Shown: one piece after another, positions 63,706-64,000 of the stretch
Layout of the letters: every line of letters begins with the position of its first letter
Numbering within the stretch: position 1 is the stretch's first letter
Origin: Bolinopsis microptera
Taxonomy: Eukaryota > Ctenophora > Tentaculata > Lobata > Bolinopsidae
Direction: 5' to 3'
Length of the DNA stretch: 64,000 nucleotides
NCBI RefSeq assembly: GCF_026151205.1
Contig: NC_087072.1
Span: 22,275,603-22,339,602 of the forward strand
The notes under the pieces: generated by a model
The model's database searches: none
What the model was told of the DNA's origin: nothing
What the model saw: the letters and a program-made list of their open reading frames with translations, nothing else
Position numbers and translations under genes: made by a program

Positions 63706-64000
63706 CCTGCACAAGAGCAATTCTAACTGCACAACCACATTTTTTTGTGAACAAACTTGTTGTTGTTTGGGGACCGGTTTTTTATACCCGGCCAATGTTT
63801 ACAAAATAATATAATACATAACAATATAATTTTATTTAATATGCGTGAATATGAAAATTGAAAATGTTGATTACGTACGTCTATTCATTAAAAACAAAAA
63901 CAGAAACTTTAAAAATTAAAACTTGTATATCATGATTTATTAACATATAGTGACAAATAATTTGATTTGATACGACAGATGATCACACGCACTGTTTTAT
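63706..64000. other. AT-rich flank after the retrotransposon
   Basis: Begins with the CCTGC target duplication. No PLOD exon or other gene is visible to the window end. Confidence 0.6.

Overview
This is a stretch of animal nuclear DNA. Genes are split by GT-AG introns. It contains ADAR, STARD7-like, DDX43-like and lysyl-hydroxylase (PLOD-like) genes, plus a Polinton/Maverick-type DNA polymerase and a Ty3/gypsy retrotransposon. AT-rich introns, many nested genes and abundant young repeats fit a marine, possibly non-bilaterian, invertebrate. I cannot name the species.

Layout. (1) 258-2345: single-exon ADAR with an inverted repeat directly upstream. (2) 3231-10662: STARD7-like lipid-transfer gene. 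Its mitochondrial-presequence exons lie 5 kb upstream of the main exon, and the intron between holds a hairpin, long complementary (CT)n and (GA)n tracts and a LINE fragment. (3) 11001-20551: an RNA-binding cluster of a 3-KH gene, a truncated chimeric 2-KH gene, a 6-KH gene and a KH+DEAD-box helicase (DDX43). The first three are partly built by a visible tandem duplication. (4) 20552-24393: no gene, CpG-rich foldback repeats. (5) 24394-39761: an 18-exon ARM-repeat plus fibronectin-III gene whose phases I could close (693 aa). Nested inside are an antisense gene that fuses a seven-transmembrane domain to a protein kinase, a possible alternative first exon, and an intronless coiled-coil gene. 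(6) 39928-45330: two disordered or RGG-rich genes, each with an apparent one-base frameshift. (7) 45331-48543: more CpG-rich foldback repeats. (8) 48544-58770 and beyond the window: a divergent PLOD-like gene. An 8 kb intron carries a decayed, intron-rich antisense Polinton-type polymerase joined to LDL-receptor class A modules. A further intron or downstream segment carries a complete, apparently young Ty3/gypsy element (59323-63705).

Strongest candidates for novelty: the 7TM-kinase fusion; the retrotransposon, whose primer-binding site is a 16-base perfect complement of its own LTR beside a TATA/Inr (a Tf1-like self-priming design); and a recurrent theme of tandemly repeated splice signals (about 21 acceptors in one intron, about 38 donor-like units in another, four branchpoint-like 8-mers, and a duplicated PLOD acceptor). 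An inverted repeat ending at the ADAR start codon suggests a possible self-regulating dsRNA leader.

Gene models were derived by eye from reading frames, splice consensus and phase. No alignment or transcript data were available.
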